Shown here piece after piece: positions 1 to 7,327 of a stretch of DNA of 22,319 nucleotides. The stretch spans positions 1-22,319 of the forward strand of contig CANQTJ010000008.1 in the NCBI GenBank assembly GCA_947626705.1, written 5' to 3'. Origin of the DNA: an uncultured Clostridia bacterium. GTDB taxonomy: Bacteria > Bacillota > Clostridia > TANB77 > CAG-508. A program made the translations under genes and the position numbers. Under the pieces are notes generated by a model that searched no databases, had not been told where the DNA came from, and saw only the letters and a list, made by a program, of their open reading frames with translations. Every line of letters starts with the position of its first letter. Position 1 is the stretch's first letter.

Positions 1-736
1 TTCAATATATGTTGAAATAGAAATAGAAGTTATATGTTGCGTATATGAAGAAAAACAACTAAATTTAATTCAAGATATGTATAGCATAACACAAAGTTTA
101 AAATTTGAGAAAAAGCAAGTAATGACTATAACCGACAAACAAAATATAACAGATACAAAATCTATAAGAGAAAAAATAAACCTAAAAGACATAGATAATT
201 TAAATTTAATAGATGTAGATGTTATGCCATCTATAACAAATGAAAATAAAATAAATTCTAAAATTTTATATGAAGCAGAACTAAATCTAAAATTTATATT
301 TGTAAATTCACAAAAACAAATAACTTTGAAAGAAGCCAAAATACCATTTGAATATACTGTAGAAAATTTACAAAATGGTGAAACCTTAAATACAAATAGC
401 AATATAGAGATAAAAAATAAAGATTTTATAATTCAAAATGATGGAGATATTAACTGCAATATAGATTTACAAACTCAAACAAATATGTATAGAACAGCTA
501 ATATAAATATGATAGATAGTATTGAAGATGAAGGAGAAAGACAAGAGCAAGATTATAGTATAGTAATATATATAGTAAAAAAAGGAGATACATTATGGAA
601 TATAGCAAAAGAGTTTGGAAGTACAGTTGACGGAATATCAAGAGTAAATGGAATTGAAAATGAGAATATGATAATGCCAGGTCAAAAACTATATATTCCA
701 AAATTTGAAAAAATATCGGAAGTAAAATATGAATAA
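1..736 (+). CDS. sipL: SipL-like spore coat morphogenesis protein (SPOCS/DUF3794 + LysM), 5' partial
   Basis: The reading frame is open to the left edge (first whole codon at base 2), so the gene starts outside the window; 244 residues are visible. The region before the C-terminus has the alternating beta-strand pattern of SPOCS/DUF3794 repeats (for example LKEAKIPFEYTVEN, then a Gly/Asn turn and further strands). The last 50 residues are a LysM domain, seen as VKKGDTLWNIAKEFG and MPGQKLYIPK. This SPOCS-LysM arrangement is that of clostridial SipL, which binds the ATPase SpoIVA and helps assemble the spore coat on the forespore surface. An internal ATG at 77 is not a credible start because the homologous frame continues upstream of it. 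The gene overlaps the next one by 8 bases, so translation is probably coupled. The family call is firm; SipL rather than another SPOCS/LysM paralogue is inference. Confidence 0.8.
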   Translation, partial: SIYVEIEIEVICCVYEEKQLNLIQDMYSITQSLKFEKKQVMTITDKQNITDTKSIREKINLKDIDNLNLIDVDVMPSITNENKINSKILYEAELNLKFIFVNSQKQITLKEAKIPFEYTVENLQNGETLNTNSNIEIKNKDFIIQNDGDINCNIDLQTQTNMYRTANINMIDSIEDEGERQEQDYSIVIYIVKKGDTLWNIAKEFGSTVDGISRVNGIENENMIMPGQKLYIPKFEKISEVKYE

Positions 737-1445
737 AATCTATTCTAGACCAAGAATTAGAATTCCAAAAATATTTGTATCAAAAATACAAGACAAAAAA
801 AATATAAGAAAACAAAAAATATCAAAAATATTTATAATAATGATAATAGCATTTAGTACTGTCAAAATAGTATTAGATGCGATTTCTCCAATATTTGATA
901 CACTTTGTAAAGATAAGGCAAAATCAATAGCAACAATTATATCAAATGAACAGGCAACTTTAGTTATGAGAGAACACGTATATGACGAATTATTTAGTAT
1001 TGAAAAAGATAATCAAGGAAATATAATTATGATAAAATCAAATGTAGGACCAATAAATGAAATAATATCAGATGTTGCAGAAAAAATACAAAATGAAATT
1101 GACAATAAAGGCAGAGAAAATATTGAGATTGCATTAGGAAGTTTTACGGGATTTAAATTATTATCAGGAAAAGGACCAGGAATACATATAAGAATATCAT
1201 CTATTGGAAATGTAGAAACGGATTTAAAAAGTGAATTTACAGCACAAGGAATAAATCAAACATTACATAGAGTATATTTACAAGTACTTTGTGAAATCAG
1301 TATTTTAACACCATATAACAATATAACCGAAAAAATATCAAATCAAGTTTTATTAGCAGAAAATGTAATAGTTGGTAAAATACCGGATACTTACTATAAT
1401 CTTGAAGGAATAGACAGTAGTAGTGTTATGGAAGTTATGGAATAA
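729..1445 (+). CDS. yunB: Sporulation protein YunB
   Basis: 238 residues. A basic N-terminus is followed by one hydrophobic segment (about residues 33-55) and then a soluble domain. The stretch around residues 138-160 (LGSFTGFKLLSGKGPGI, then RISSIGNVET) and the following SEFTAQGINQTLHR are the conserved core of the YunB family. YunB is made in the mother cell during sporulation in Bacillus and is needed for efficient spore formation; its biochemical role is not established. The ATG lies inside the end of the upstream sipL-like gene (overlap 729-736) with only a weak Shine-Dalgarno sequence, consistent with translational coupling. Two adjacent sporulation genes support both assignments. Confidence 0.85.
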   Translation: MNKIYSRPRIRIPKIFVSKIQDKKNIRKQKISKIFIIMIIAFSTVKIVLDAISPIFDTLCKDKAKSIATIISNEQATLVMREHVYDELFSIEKDNQGNIIMIKSNVGPINEIISDVAEKIQNEIDNKGRENIEIALGSFTGFKLLSGKGPGIHIRISSIGNVETDLKSEFTAQGINQTLHRVYLQVLCEISILTPYNNITEKISNQVLLAENVIVGKIPDTYYNLEGIDSSSVMEVME

Positions 1446-1535
1446 GTAATAAAAAATTTCAAAATTTTCTATATTAAAATTTAAAAAAATGCAAATGATA
1501 TTAATATATTATTTTGTTAAAGGAGGTTTTTTATA

Positions 1536-1913
1536 ATGGAAAATTTTGAAAATAATGATGTAAACAAAAAGGAAAGACAATTAGATAATTTGATAAACTT
1601 AGTTGAAAATCATACAAGAACAGAAAGACATTTAGAACAATATTCTCATATAGGAAATCCCGAAAATAAAGAAAATGCAAGAAAAATACAAGAAATTAGA
1701 GAAGAACAAATTGATAATTTAAAAGACAAAATCCAAGGTAACGAAGACAAACAAAGTAAAGAAGAACAATTAGAAAATGTTATCGAAAAATATTTAAATA
1801 CAGAAGGCTATATAAGAAATAACGAAGATAATATGAGTGAAGAACAATTAAATAATATGGAAAAGAAACAAGATAATAGAGAAATACAAATTGAAAATTT
1901 ATCAGAAGAATAA
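1536..1913 (+). CDS. Probable Tlp-type small acid-soluble spore protein with a duplicated domain
   Basis: 125 residues, very hydrophilic, rich in Glu, Asn, Lys and Gln, with no hydrophobic segment. A strong site (AAAGGAGG, 1519-1526) lies 9 bases before the ATG. Two halves can be aligned. Residues 13-66 run ERQLDNLINLVENHT to REEQIDNLKDKI, and residues 76-125 run KEEQLENVIEKYLNTE to REIQIENLSEE. Each half has the plan of the Tlp family as remembered from Bacillus and Clostridium: DNV/L..I...I.N....E, a short spacer, then K(N/Q)..R...I..(M/L)..E. Tlp is a minor small acid-soluble spore protein of about 70-80 residues, so this would be a two-domain version. It follows two sporulation genes but has its own ribosome binding site and an 89-base gap. 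A generic coiled-coil protein is the alternative. Confidence 0.5.
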   Translation: MENFENNDVNKKERQLDNLINLVENHTRTERHLEQYSHIGNPENKENARKIQEIREEQIDNLKDKIQGNEDKQSKEEQLENVIEKYLNTEGYIRNNEDNMSEEQLNNMEKKQDNREIQIENLSEE

Positions 1914-1929
1914 TTTATAATTATTTTAA

Positions 1930-1965
1930 AAGAGAGATAATTACTAGTATTATCTTTCTTTTTAC
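1930..1965 (+). terminator. Rho-independent terminator after the Tlp-like gene
   Basis: A 13-bp stem with one G-U pair (1930-1942 with 1950-1962), a 7-base loop TACTAGT, and a T run at 1960-1964. It lies 16 bases after the stop codon and closes the sporulation cluster. Confidence 0.7.
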
Positions 1966-2103
1966 ATTTATTATTTAAGGCTATAGGATAATGGTTTTTA
2001 AATAATATTAATTAAAAATCATATATTTCAAGCATTTTTTTGGGAATTAATTTTGAATAAACTATTATCTTGTAACTATTTTAGTTTGAATTTTTTAGCT
2101 TAC

Positions 2104-2132
2104 TTGAAAATATGATTACTTTATGATATATA
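2104..2132 (+). promoter_or_regulatory. Possible promoter for dtd
   Basis: TTGAAA (2104-2109), a 17-base spacer and TATATA (2127-2132). It lies in the otherwise featureless 1966-2209 gap. The AT-rich background makes chance matches likely. Confidence 0.3.
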
Positions 2133-2209
2133 CTATAAAGAATAAGGTTAAAATTTAAAACAAAATTTTTCGACCTAAATAAAATGCATTACTAGAAAGG
2201 AAATAAAAT

Positions 2210-2647
2210 ATGAAATTTGTAGTTCAAAGAGTAAAAAATGCACAAGTTGATGTGGAAGATAAAACTGTTGGAAAAATAGATAATGGATTTATGGTATTAA
2301 TTGGAATAACACATACTGATACTAAAGAAATAGCAGATTATTTAATAAAAAAATTAATTAATTTAAGAGTTTTTGAAGATGATAATCAAAAATTAAATTT
2401 ATCTATAAAAGATATAAAAGGAGAATTATTATTGGTATCTCAGTTTACTTTATATGCGGATTGCTCTAGTGGAAATAGACCATCTTTTACAGAAGCGGCA
2501 AAACCAGATTTTGCAAATGAATTATATCAGTACATAGTAGAAGAGTGTAGAAAACAAATTAATAAAGTAGAAACTGGAATATTTGGAGCAGATATGAAAG
2601 TTAGCTTAATTAATGATGGACCAGTTACTATAATATTAGAAAAATAG
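2210..2647 (+). CDS. dtd: D-aminoacyl-tRNA deacylase
   Basis: 145 residues, the normal length for DTD. The enzyme hydrolyses D-aminoacyl-tRNAs (and Gly-tRNAAla) in the cytoplasm, keeping D-residues out of proteins. It opens with MKFVVQRVKNAQV. The two signature motifs that build the cross-subunit active site are both intact: SQFTLYA (S77-A83) and NDGPVT (residues 135-140, Gly-Pro at 137-138). The start is preceded by GAAAGGA with normal spacing. The gene stands alone here, with a terminator 13 bases after its stop; in many Firmicutes it is next to rel. Nothing in the sequence looks degenerate. Confidence 0.95.
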   Translation: MKFVVQRVKNAQVDVEDKTVGKIDNGFMVLIGITHTDTKEIADYLIKKLINLRVFEDDNQKLNLSIKDIKGELLLVSQFTLYADCSSGNRPSFTEAAKPDFANELYQYIVEECRKQINKVETGIFGADMKVSLINDGPVTIILEK

Positions 2648-2660
2648 ACTTCTATAACAA

Positions 2661-2690
2661 AAAACAGTAATCCAAATAGATTACTGTTTT
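2661..2690 (+). terminator. Terminator of dtd
   Basis: A perfect 12-bp stem (AAAACAGTAATC with GATTACTGTTTT), loop CAAATA, ending in TTTT. The A run before the stem could let it work for the opposite strand too, but no minus-strand gene ends here. Confidence 0.8.
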
Positions 2691-2868
2691 ATATATAATT
2701 TTTTTAGCTCTCATAAAAATATATTTTTTATCTCTTACTAAATTACAAGGGCTTATATTTAAATAAAAAAATGATTTTTTGTATATTTTAAGATTATTAT
2801 AAAGTCACATTAATTAATTTATTAAGTTTCATATAATAAATAAATATTATAAAATTATTTAATAAAGA

Positions 2869-2896
2869 TAGACATTATAAAATTTTATGATATAAT
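2869..2896 (+). promoter_or_regulatory. Promoter candidate for the hepT-mntA pair
   Basis: TAGACA (2869-2874), a 16-base spacer and a perfect TATAAT (2891-2896), about 105 bases before hepT. It is the only clear signal in the 2691-3001 gap; the rest is AT-rich sequence without an open frame or obvious hairpin. Confidence 0.5.
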
Positions 2897-3001
2897 GTAA
2901 TGAGAAACAAACTATATTATACAATAAATAAAAAATGAGTAAGTTTAAAAAATATTATTTTAAATTAATTTGCAATAAAATAATGAAAGGAAAAATTAAG
3001 T

Positions 3002-3349
3002 ATGATAGATGAAAGAACTAGGAAAATATTACTAGCCATAATAAAACATTGCAATGTAATAGAACAAACAAAAAATTACTTTGGAGATAGTTATAAAGAA
3101 TTTGAAGAAAGTAGTATATATCAAAATGCTATACTTACACCTGTTACGCAAATAGGTGAATTAGTAAAAAGACTCTCAAATGAATTTAGAAATAAATATA
3201 CAGAAATACCTTGGAGAAACATTGCAGGAATGAGAGATATAGTAGTACATAATTATGAAACTATTGATAAATTGATATTGTGGAATGTAGCAGATAAAGA
3301 AACATTAAAAATAAAAGAATTTTGCATAAAAATTTTAAATGAGAGGTAG
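3002..3349 (+). CDS. hepT: HepT-like HEPN-domain toxin (DUF86 family)
   Basis: 115 residues. The protein is a helical HEPN/DUF86 domain. The catalytic motif R-x4-H-x-Y is intact as R78-DIVV-H83-N-Y85, the RNase signature of HepT toxins. The preceding segment (AILTPVTQIGELVKRLS, then PWRNIAGMRDIVVH) matches the family core. HepT enzymes cleave RNA. In the best-studied pairs the adjacent MntA antitoxin AMPylates a tyrosine near the active site to silence HepT; Y85 would be the equivalent region. AAAGGA precedes the ATG. The mntA gene begins 5 bases after the stop, so the two are cotranscribed. The protein is slightly shorter than many HepT proteins but not visibly truncated. Confidence 0.85.
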   Translation: MIDERTRKILLAIIKHCNVIEQTKNYFGDSYKEFEESSIYQNAILTPVTQIGELVKRLSNEFRNKYTEIPWRNIAGMRDIVVHNYETIDKLILWNVADKETLKIKEFCIKILNER

Positions 3350-3354
3350 ATTTT

Positions 3355-3654
3355 ATGTCTGAATTAGAAAAAATAAGTGAAAAAATAAAACCAGTAGCTA
3401 AGAAATATAAGCTTATGTATGTATGGGTTTTTGGTTCTTATGTAAAAAATAAGCAAAAGAAAAATAGTGACATAGATATAATAGTTAGAACCGAAGATGT
3501 AGCAGATGGATTTAAAATTGTAGAAGTAAAATTTTCTTTAGAAAAAGCATTAAAAAAAGAAGTAGATATTGTAACAACAGGTAGTATAAAGGGGTCTTTA
3601 TTGGAAGATGAAGAATTAGAAGAAGTACTTGTATATAGTTCAGAAGAAAATTAA
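3355..3654 (+). CDS. mntA: MntA-like minimal nucleotidyltransferase antitoxin
   Basis: 99 residues forming one minimal nucleotidyltransferase (Pol beta-like) domain. The defining motif GS-x10-DxD is present: G27 S28, then D39 and D41, followed by a third acidic residue in EVDIVT (D71). MntA transfers AMP from ATP to its HEPN partner, neutralising the toxin post-translationally (type VII toxin-antitoxin). The toxin-first order is common for this pair. GAGAGG lies before the start, and the short gap to hepT indicates translational coupling. At 99 residues it is near the lower end for the family, but all catalytic acids are present, so it is probably active. Confidence 0.85.
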   Translation: MSELEKISEKIKPVAKKYKLMYVWVFGSYVKNKQKKNSDIDIIVRTEDVADGFKIVEVKFSLEKALKKEVDIVTTGSIKGSLLEDEELEEVLVYSSEEN

Positions 3655-3735
3655 ATATAAAGTAAATTGTTAAAAACTATAGACTAAAAAGAGTTTATAA
3701 GTTATAATTAATTAAACTAAAAAACAAACTATATT

Positions 3736-3783
3736 AAAAAGCTAATTATGCACTAAATATTTCTGGAGCATAATTAGCTTTTT
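3736..3783 (+). terminator. Strong terminator after mntA
   Basis: A perfect 16-bp stem (3736-3751 with 3768-3783), a 16-base loop and a T run formed by the stem's own 3' arm. It ends the hepT-mntA unit. Between it and the rpsI terminator (3784-3940) there is no open frame or convincing signal. Confidence 0.75.
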
Positions 3784-3940
3784 GCGTATATTAGAATTAT
3801 CAACTGTTATAGAATTCTGAAAAAATAATTTGTATATTGCTAGTATATTACTTGTATATTATAAATTTTAAGAGCGAACAAAACAAAAATTAAAAATATG
3901 GTGTTTTCAATGTTTACAGCATTTTATATGCGAACATTTT

Positions 3941-3985
3941 AAAATAAATAAAAAAACCTCAAAAGTATTGAAAATTCTGAGGTTT
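3941..3985 (-). terminator. Terminator of the rplM-rpsI operon
   Basis: Read on the minus strand: AAACCTCA (3985-3978), a 16-base loop, TGAGGTTT (3961-3954), then a long T-rich tail. It lies 23 bases after the rpsI stop codon. Confidence 0.75.
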
Positions 3986-4008
3986 GATATTTTTTACATA
4001 AAAGCTTA

Positions 4009-4410
4009 TTATCTCTTACTAAATTGTGGAGCTTTTCTAGCTTTTTTAAGACCGTATTTTTTTCTTTCCTTCATACGAGGATCTCTTGTTAAGAAACCAT
4101 TAGTTTTTAAAGCAGGTCTAAATTCACTATTAGCTTCATTTAATGCTCTAGCAATACCATGTCTAATTGCTCCAGCTTGACCTGTAAAACCTCCACCTTT
4201 AACTGAACAAATAACGTCATATTTATCAGTAGTATTTGTAACAGTAAGTGGTTGTCTTACTATAACTTTTAAAGTTTCTAATCCAAAAAATTCATCAATA
4301 TCTTTACCATTGATAGTTATTTTTCCAGATCCTTCTATTAATCTTACTCTGGCTATTGAAGATTTTCTTCTACCAGTACCATAGTATACAATTTTTTCTG
4401 TTTTAGCCAT
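4009..4410 (-). CDS. rpsI: Ribosomal protein S9 (uS9)
   Basis: 133 residues, complete. S9 sits in the head of the 30S subunit, and its C-terminal tail reaches the P-site tRNA. The N-terminus YYGTGRRKSSIARV, the central GGGFTGQAGAIRHGIARAL and the basic tail ending KAPQFSKR are diagnostic, and the final Ser-Lys-Arg that contacts the P-site anticodon is intact. Its Shine-Dalgarno sequence (GGGAGGT) lies inside the last codons of rplM and only one base separates the rplM stop from this ATG, so the two are translationally coupled, the usual bacterial arrangement. Confidence 0.98.
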   Translation of the reverse strand: MAKTEKIVYYGTGRRKSSIARVRLIEGSGKITINGKDIDEFFGLETLKVIVRQPLTVTNTTDKYDVICSVKGGGFTGQAGAIRHGIARALNEANSEFRPALKTNGFLTRDPRMKERKKYGLKKARKAPQFSKR

Positions 4411-4411
4411 C

Positions 4412-4849
4412 TTAATTTACCTCCCATACTTCTGGTTTTTGTGCTTGATTTTCATGTTCTGCTCCTGAATAAACTCTTAATTTTTTTAATTGAGCTCTTC
4501 CTAAAGAATTGTGTGGTAACATTCCTTTAATAGCTAATGTCATAGCTTTTTCTGGATTTTTTTCTAACATTACTTTTGCTGTAGTTTCTTTCATTCCACC
4601 AATATATCCAGAATGGTGTCTATAAATTTTTTGATTCATTTTATTTCCTGTTAATATTACATCTTTTACATTTAAAATTATAACATGATCACCTGTATCT
4701 ATATTAGGGGTGAATGTTGGTTTATGTTTTCCTCTTAATAATTTAGCAGCTTCTGTTGCAACTCTACCTAATGGCTTATTTGCTGCATCAATTATATACC
4801 ATTTGCTTTCTATTTCAGCCTTTTTAGGGCTATATGTTGTATTATTCAT
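4412..4849 (-). CDS. rplM: Ribosomal protein L13 (uL13)
   Basis: 145 residues, the standard length. L13 is an early-assembling 50S protein bound to 23S rRNA. Diagnostic segments include WYIIDAANKPLGRVATEAA near the start, then GDHVIILNVKDVILTGNK, YRHHSGYIGGMKE and GMLPHNSLGR. The start has a GGAGGG site 9-10 bases upstream. It is the first gene of the rplM-rpsI unit and has a leader of about 105 nt from a strong minus-strand promoter. Firmicute rplM leaders often carry an autoregulatory L13-binding RNA, but that structure cannot be confirmed here. Confidence 0.98.
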   Translation of the reverse strand: MNNTTYSPKKAEIESKWYIIDAANKPLGRVATEAAKLLRGKHKPTFTPNIDTGDHVIILNVKDVILTGNKMNQKIYRHHSGYIGGMKETTAKVMLEKNPEKAMTLAIKGMLPHNSLGRAQLKKLRVYSGAEHENQAQKPEVWEVN

Positions 4850-4961
4850 GGTAATAATTACCCTCCTATTTTATATTTTTATTTATATATATGAAATTTA
4901 AATAAAAACCACCGGGGAGAAGTTTTGTATTTAAATCATATTCTAAAATAATTGCTTAAAC

Positions 4962-4990
4962 ATTTTATTACAAAAAACTTATTTTGTCAA
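4962..4990 (-). promoter_or_regulatory. Promoter of rplM-rpsI
   Basis: On the minus strand: TTGACA (4990-4985), exactly 17 bases, TAAAAT (4967-4962). The predicted transcript begins near 4955 and has a leader of about 105 nt with one GC-rich patch (CCCCGG on the minus strand, near 4911-4916) that could be part of a regulatory fold. Confidence 0.75.
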
Positions 4991-5004
4991 TGATTTTGAC
5001 AAAA
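4982..5004. repeat. 9-bp palindrome containing the rplM -35 box
   Basis: TTTTGTCAA (4982-4990), five bases, TTGACAAAA (4996-5004). One arm contains the minus-strand -35 hexamer TTGACA; the other contains a plus-strand TTGACA with no good -10 at 16-18 bases. It may be an operator or simply a mirrored -35. Confidence 0.5.
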
Positions 5005-5019
5005 TTTGTATAAAAACTA

Positions 5020-5048
5020 TTGATAAATAGTTACTAGTCAGATATAAT
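5020..5048 (+). promoter_or_regulatory. Promoter of the SpoVB/MurJ-like flippase gene
   Basis: TTGATA (5020-5025), 17 bases, TATAAT (5043-5048). It is divergent from the rplM promoter, with the -35 boxes about 30 bases apart, and lies about 97 bases before the chosen start. Confidence 0.6.
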
Positions 5049-5144
5049 AAATTATAATATTAAAGCATAAGTCATTTATAGATATAACATAAAAATAAAT
5101 AAATGCCATATAATTTAAGTAGTAGTTTAACAATAGGAGGAAAA

Positions 5145-6800
5145 ATGATAATAAAAAAAGATAATATAAATACAAATAAAAAAATAGATAAAAAACAGAA
5201 AAAAGAAGGCTTTATGCAGGGTGTACTTACATTGATGTTTTCTCAAATTTTAATAAAAATATTAGGATTAGTATATACATTATATTTAACAAATAGAAAT
5301 GGATTTGGAGATAAAGGAAATGGTATATGTGCAAGTGGATATCAAATATATGCTTTACTTTTAACAATATCATCAATAGGCGTACCAAGTGCAATTTCAA
5401 AATTAGTTTCAGAAAGAGTAGCAGTTGGAGATAATAAAGGAGCTCATAGAATTTTTAAAATTGCTTTTGCAACATTTTCAGTTATAGGATTAGCAGGAAG
5501 TTTATTATTATTTTTTGGAGCTAATATAATTGCAACAAATTGGCTACAAATACCAGAGTCAGAGATGACTTTAGTAGCATTATCACCTGCCATATTTTTT
5601 GTTACAGTAGCTTCTGTAATGAGGGGATATTTTAACGGTAGACAAAAAATAAGTGTAGGTGCAAAATCTCAAACTTTAGAACAAGTATTCAAAACATTGC
5701 TTACAATTATAGTAGTTGAAATTGTAGCGATACTTTCAAATATATCAACAGAATGGATGGCAGCAGGAGCAAATTTAGCAACAACACTAGCTACATTTTT
5801 AGGTTTTAGTTATTTAGTTTTATATTATAGAACAGAAAGAAAAGAAATTGCAACAGAAATAAAAAATACTGTTAACTATAAATATCAAAGAGTATCAACT
5901 ATAATAAAAAATATTTTATTTGTATCTATTCCAATTACATTAACAGCGATAATGTCATCAATAAACAAAAATATTGATTCATTTACAGTAGTTAGAAATT
6001 TAAAAAAATTTATGCCAGAAGATACTGCTACTTCATTATATGGAATTTTAGGAGGAAAAGTAGATACTTTGACAAGTTTACCTTTAGCAATTAATGTTGC
6101 CTTTTCAACTGCATTAGTTCCAGCAATATCAGCTGCTAAAGCTAGAAAAGATAATAAAACAATAACAGAAAAGACATCTTTTTCGTTATTATTGTCAATG
6201 TTAATTGGTTTACCATGTACAGTTGGAATGTTTATATTTGCACAACCAATTTTAAACTTATTATTTCCAAATGCAAATGATGGAGCATTAATTTTACAAA
6301 TAAGTTCTTTAACAATAATATTTACAATTTTAGACCAAACAATAAATGGAGCATTACAAGGATATGGAAAATTAATGATTCCCACAATTTCATTAGCGAC
6401 AGGTGTTTTTATTAAGTTTATTCTAAATATTACTTTAATATCAAATCCAAATATTGGTGTATATGGAGCAGCTATAGGTTCAGTAGCTTGTCATGTTGTT
6501 GCATTTTGTATAGCAATTACAGCTTTATTAAAAAATATAAAATTAAATTTAACATTTTCAAAATTTGTAATTAAACCAATAATAGCAACTGTCATTATGG
6601 CAATATGTTCATATTTTACATATTTAAGTTTACAAGGAATAATTATAGAAAGAATGGCTACAATAATAGCAATAGCTGTTGCAATATTAATATATATAAT
6701 ATCTATATTAATACTAAAAATATTTCAAAAAGAAGAATTTAAAATGTTACCAGCAGGAGATAAAATAATCAATATTTTAGAAAAATTAAAAATTTATTAG
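5145..6800 (+). CDS. MOP-superfamily polysaccharide/lipid II flippase (SpoVB/YtgP, MurJ-like)
   Basis: 551 residues from the chosen start. After a Lys-rich cytoplasmic N-terminus (about 23 residues) come about 14 hydrophobic segments, the topology of MOP/MATE-type lipid-linked oligosaccharide flippases. Segments such as GIPSAISK-like IGVPSAISKLVSER, SVMRGYFNGRQKISVGAKSQ and GALQGYGKLMIPT are typical of the SpoVB/YtgP branch. These proteins move lipid II across the membrane for peptidoglycan, or act in spore cortex synthesis (SpoVB). An upstream in-frame ATG at 5103 has no ribosome binding site; AGGAGG at 5135-5140 lies just 4 bases before the ATG at 5145, a slightly tight but better start. 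YtgP (growth) and SpoVB (sporulation) cannot be separated by eye, so no symbol is given. Confidence 0.85.
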   Translation: MIIKKDNINTNKKIDKKQKKEGFMQGVLTLMFSQILIKILGLVYTLYLTNRNGFGDKGNGICASGYQIYALLLTISSIGVPSAISKLVSERVAVGDNKGAHRIFKIAFATFSVIGLAGSLLLFFGANIIATNWLQIPESEMTLVALSPAIFFVTVASVMRGYFNGRQKISVGAKSQTLEQVFKTLLTIIVVEIVAILSNISTEWMAAGANLATTLATFLGFSYLVLYYRTERKEIATEIKNTVNYKYQRVSTIIKNILFVSIPITLTAIMSSINKNIDSFTVVRNLKKFMPEDTATSLYGILGGKVDTLTSLPLAINVAFSTALVPAISAAKARKDNKTITEKTSFSLLLSMLIGLPCTVGMFIFAQPILNLLFPNANDGALILQISSLTIIFTILDQTINGALQGYGKLMIPTISLATGVFIKFILNITLISNPNIGVYGAAIGSVACHVVAFCIAITALLKNIKLNLTFSKFVIKPIIATVIMAICSYFTYLSLQGIIIERMATIIAIAVAILIYIISILILKIFQKEEFKMLPAGDKIINILEKLKIY

Positions 6801-6814
6801 AAAAAAAAGAAGGA

Positions 6815-6880
6815 TTTTATCGAAAGTTGGCGAATAGTGATATTAGAAAGTACAGTTATTGCTAAGTTCAGGCGATAAAA
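6815..6880 (+). other. Inverted repeat in the HU gene leader
   Basis: TTTTATCG (6815-6822) and CGATAAAA (6873-6880) enclose a 50-base segment that is less AT-rich than its surroundings. It lies between the flippase stop and the HU start (6918) and could close a structured leader RNA. A weak promoter match (TTGCTA 6859-6864, 17 bases, TACATA 6882-6887) overlaps the right arm. No known riboswitch pattern was recognised. Confidence 0.3.
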
Positions 6881-6917
6881 GTACATAAATTTTTAAATCT
6901 TATAGGAGGTAATTTAA

Positions 6918-7196
6918 ATGAACAAAGCTGAATTAATCGCAGCAATAGCTGCAAAAACAGGTGACACAAAAAAAGCAGCTGAAGCATCAGTAAACGCTTT
7001 TGTAGAAACAGTTACAAATGCATTAGTAGAAGGAGATAAAGTTCAATTAGTTGGATTTGGTTCTTTCGAAGTTAGAAAAAGAGCTGCAAGAAAAGGTAGA
7101 AACCCACAAACTAAAGAAGAAATCAAAATACCTGCATCAAAAGCTCCAGTATTCAAAGCTGGTAAAGCATTAAAAGATTTAGTAAATAAAAAATAA
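6918..7196 (+). CDS. hup: DNA-binding protein HU
   Basis: 92 residues, the standard HU length. HU forms dimers that bend and compact DNA in the nucleoid. It starts MNKAELIAAIAAKTGDTKKA and carries the family signature GFGSFEVRKRAARKGRNPQT (about residues 47-66), whose Arg-rich arm and RNPQT tip intercalate in the minor groove. TAGGAGG sits 8 bases before the ATG. A monocistronic arrangement is likely, with a terminator downstream. Codons are somewhat more GC-rich at third positions than in neighbours, as expected for a highly expressed gene. Confidence 0.97.
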   Translation: MNKAELIAAIAAKTGDTKKAAEASVNAFVETVTNALVEGDKVQLVGFGSFEVRKRAARKGRNPQTKEEIKIPASKAPVFKAGKALKDLVNKK

Positions 7197-7223
7197 GATA
7201 TTAATATAAATATATGAATTAAT

Positions 7224-7297
7224 AAAAGAGATTATCTTATTAAAATATACTGTTTAGTTTTTAAAGCAATATATTTTATATGATAATCTCTCTTTTT
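7224..7297. terminator. Large hairpin, terminator between convergent hup and rqcH
   Basis: The outer stem GAGATTATC (7228-7236) pairs with GATAATCTC (7282-7290); an inner stem AAAATATA pairs with TATATTTT. T-rich sequence follows on the plus strand (7291-7297), and A-rich sequence precedes the stem, so it may serve both convergent genes. Confidence 0.6.
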
Positions 7298-7327
7298 GCA
7301 AAATATAAATTAATCCATAATTATATA

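Noticed and set aside
3968..4180. Plus-strand 70-codon open frame
   Set aside because: It is entirely the antisense shadow of the end of rpsI and its terminator.
5103..5144. Earlier start for the flippase gene
   Set aside because: No Shine-Dalgarno sequence lies before the ATG at 5103, while AGGAGG directly precedes the in-frame ATG at 5145.
5885..6385. Minus-strand 166-codon open frame
   Set aside because: Antisense to the flippase gene; composition reflects the complement of membrane-segment codons, with no ribosome binding site or family pattern.
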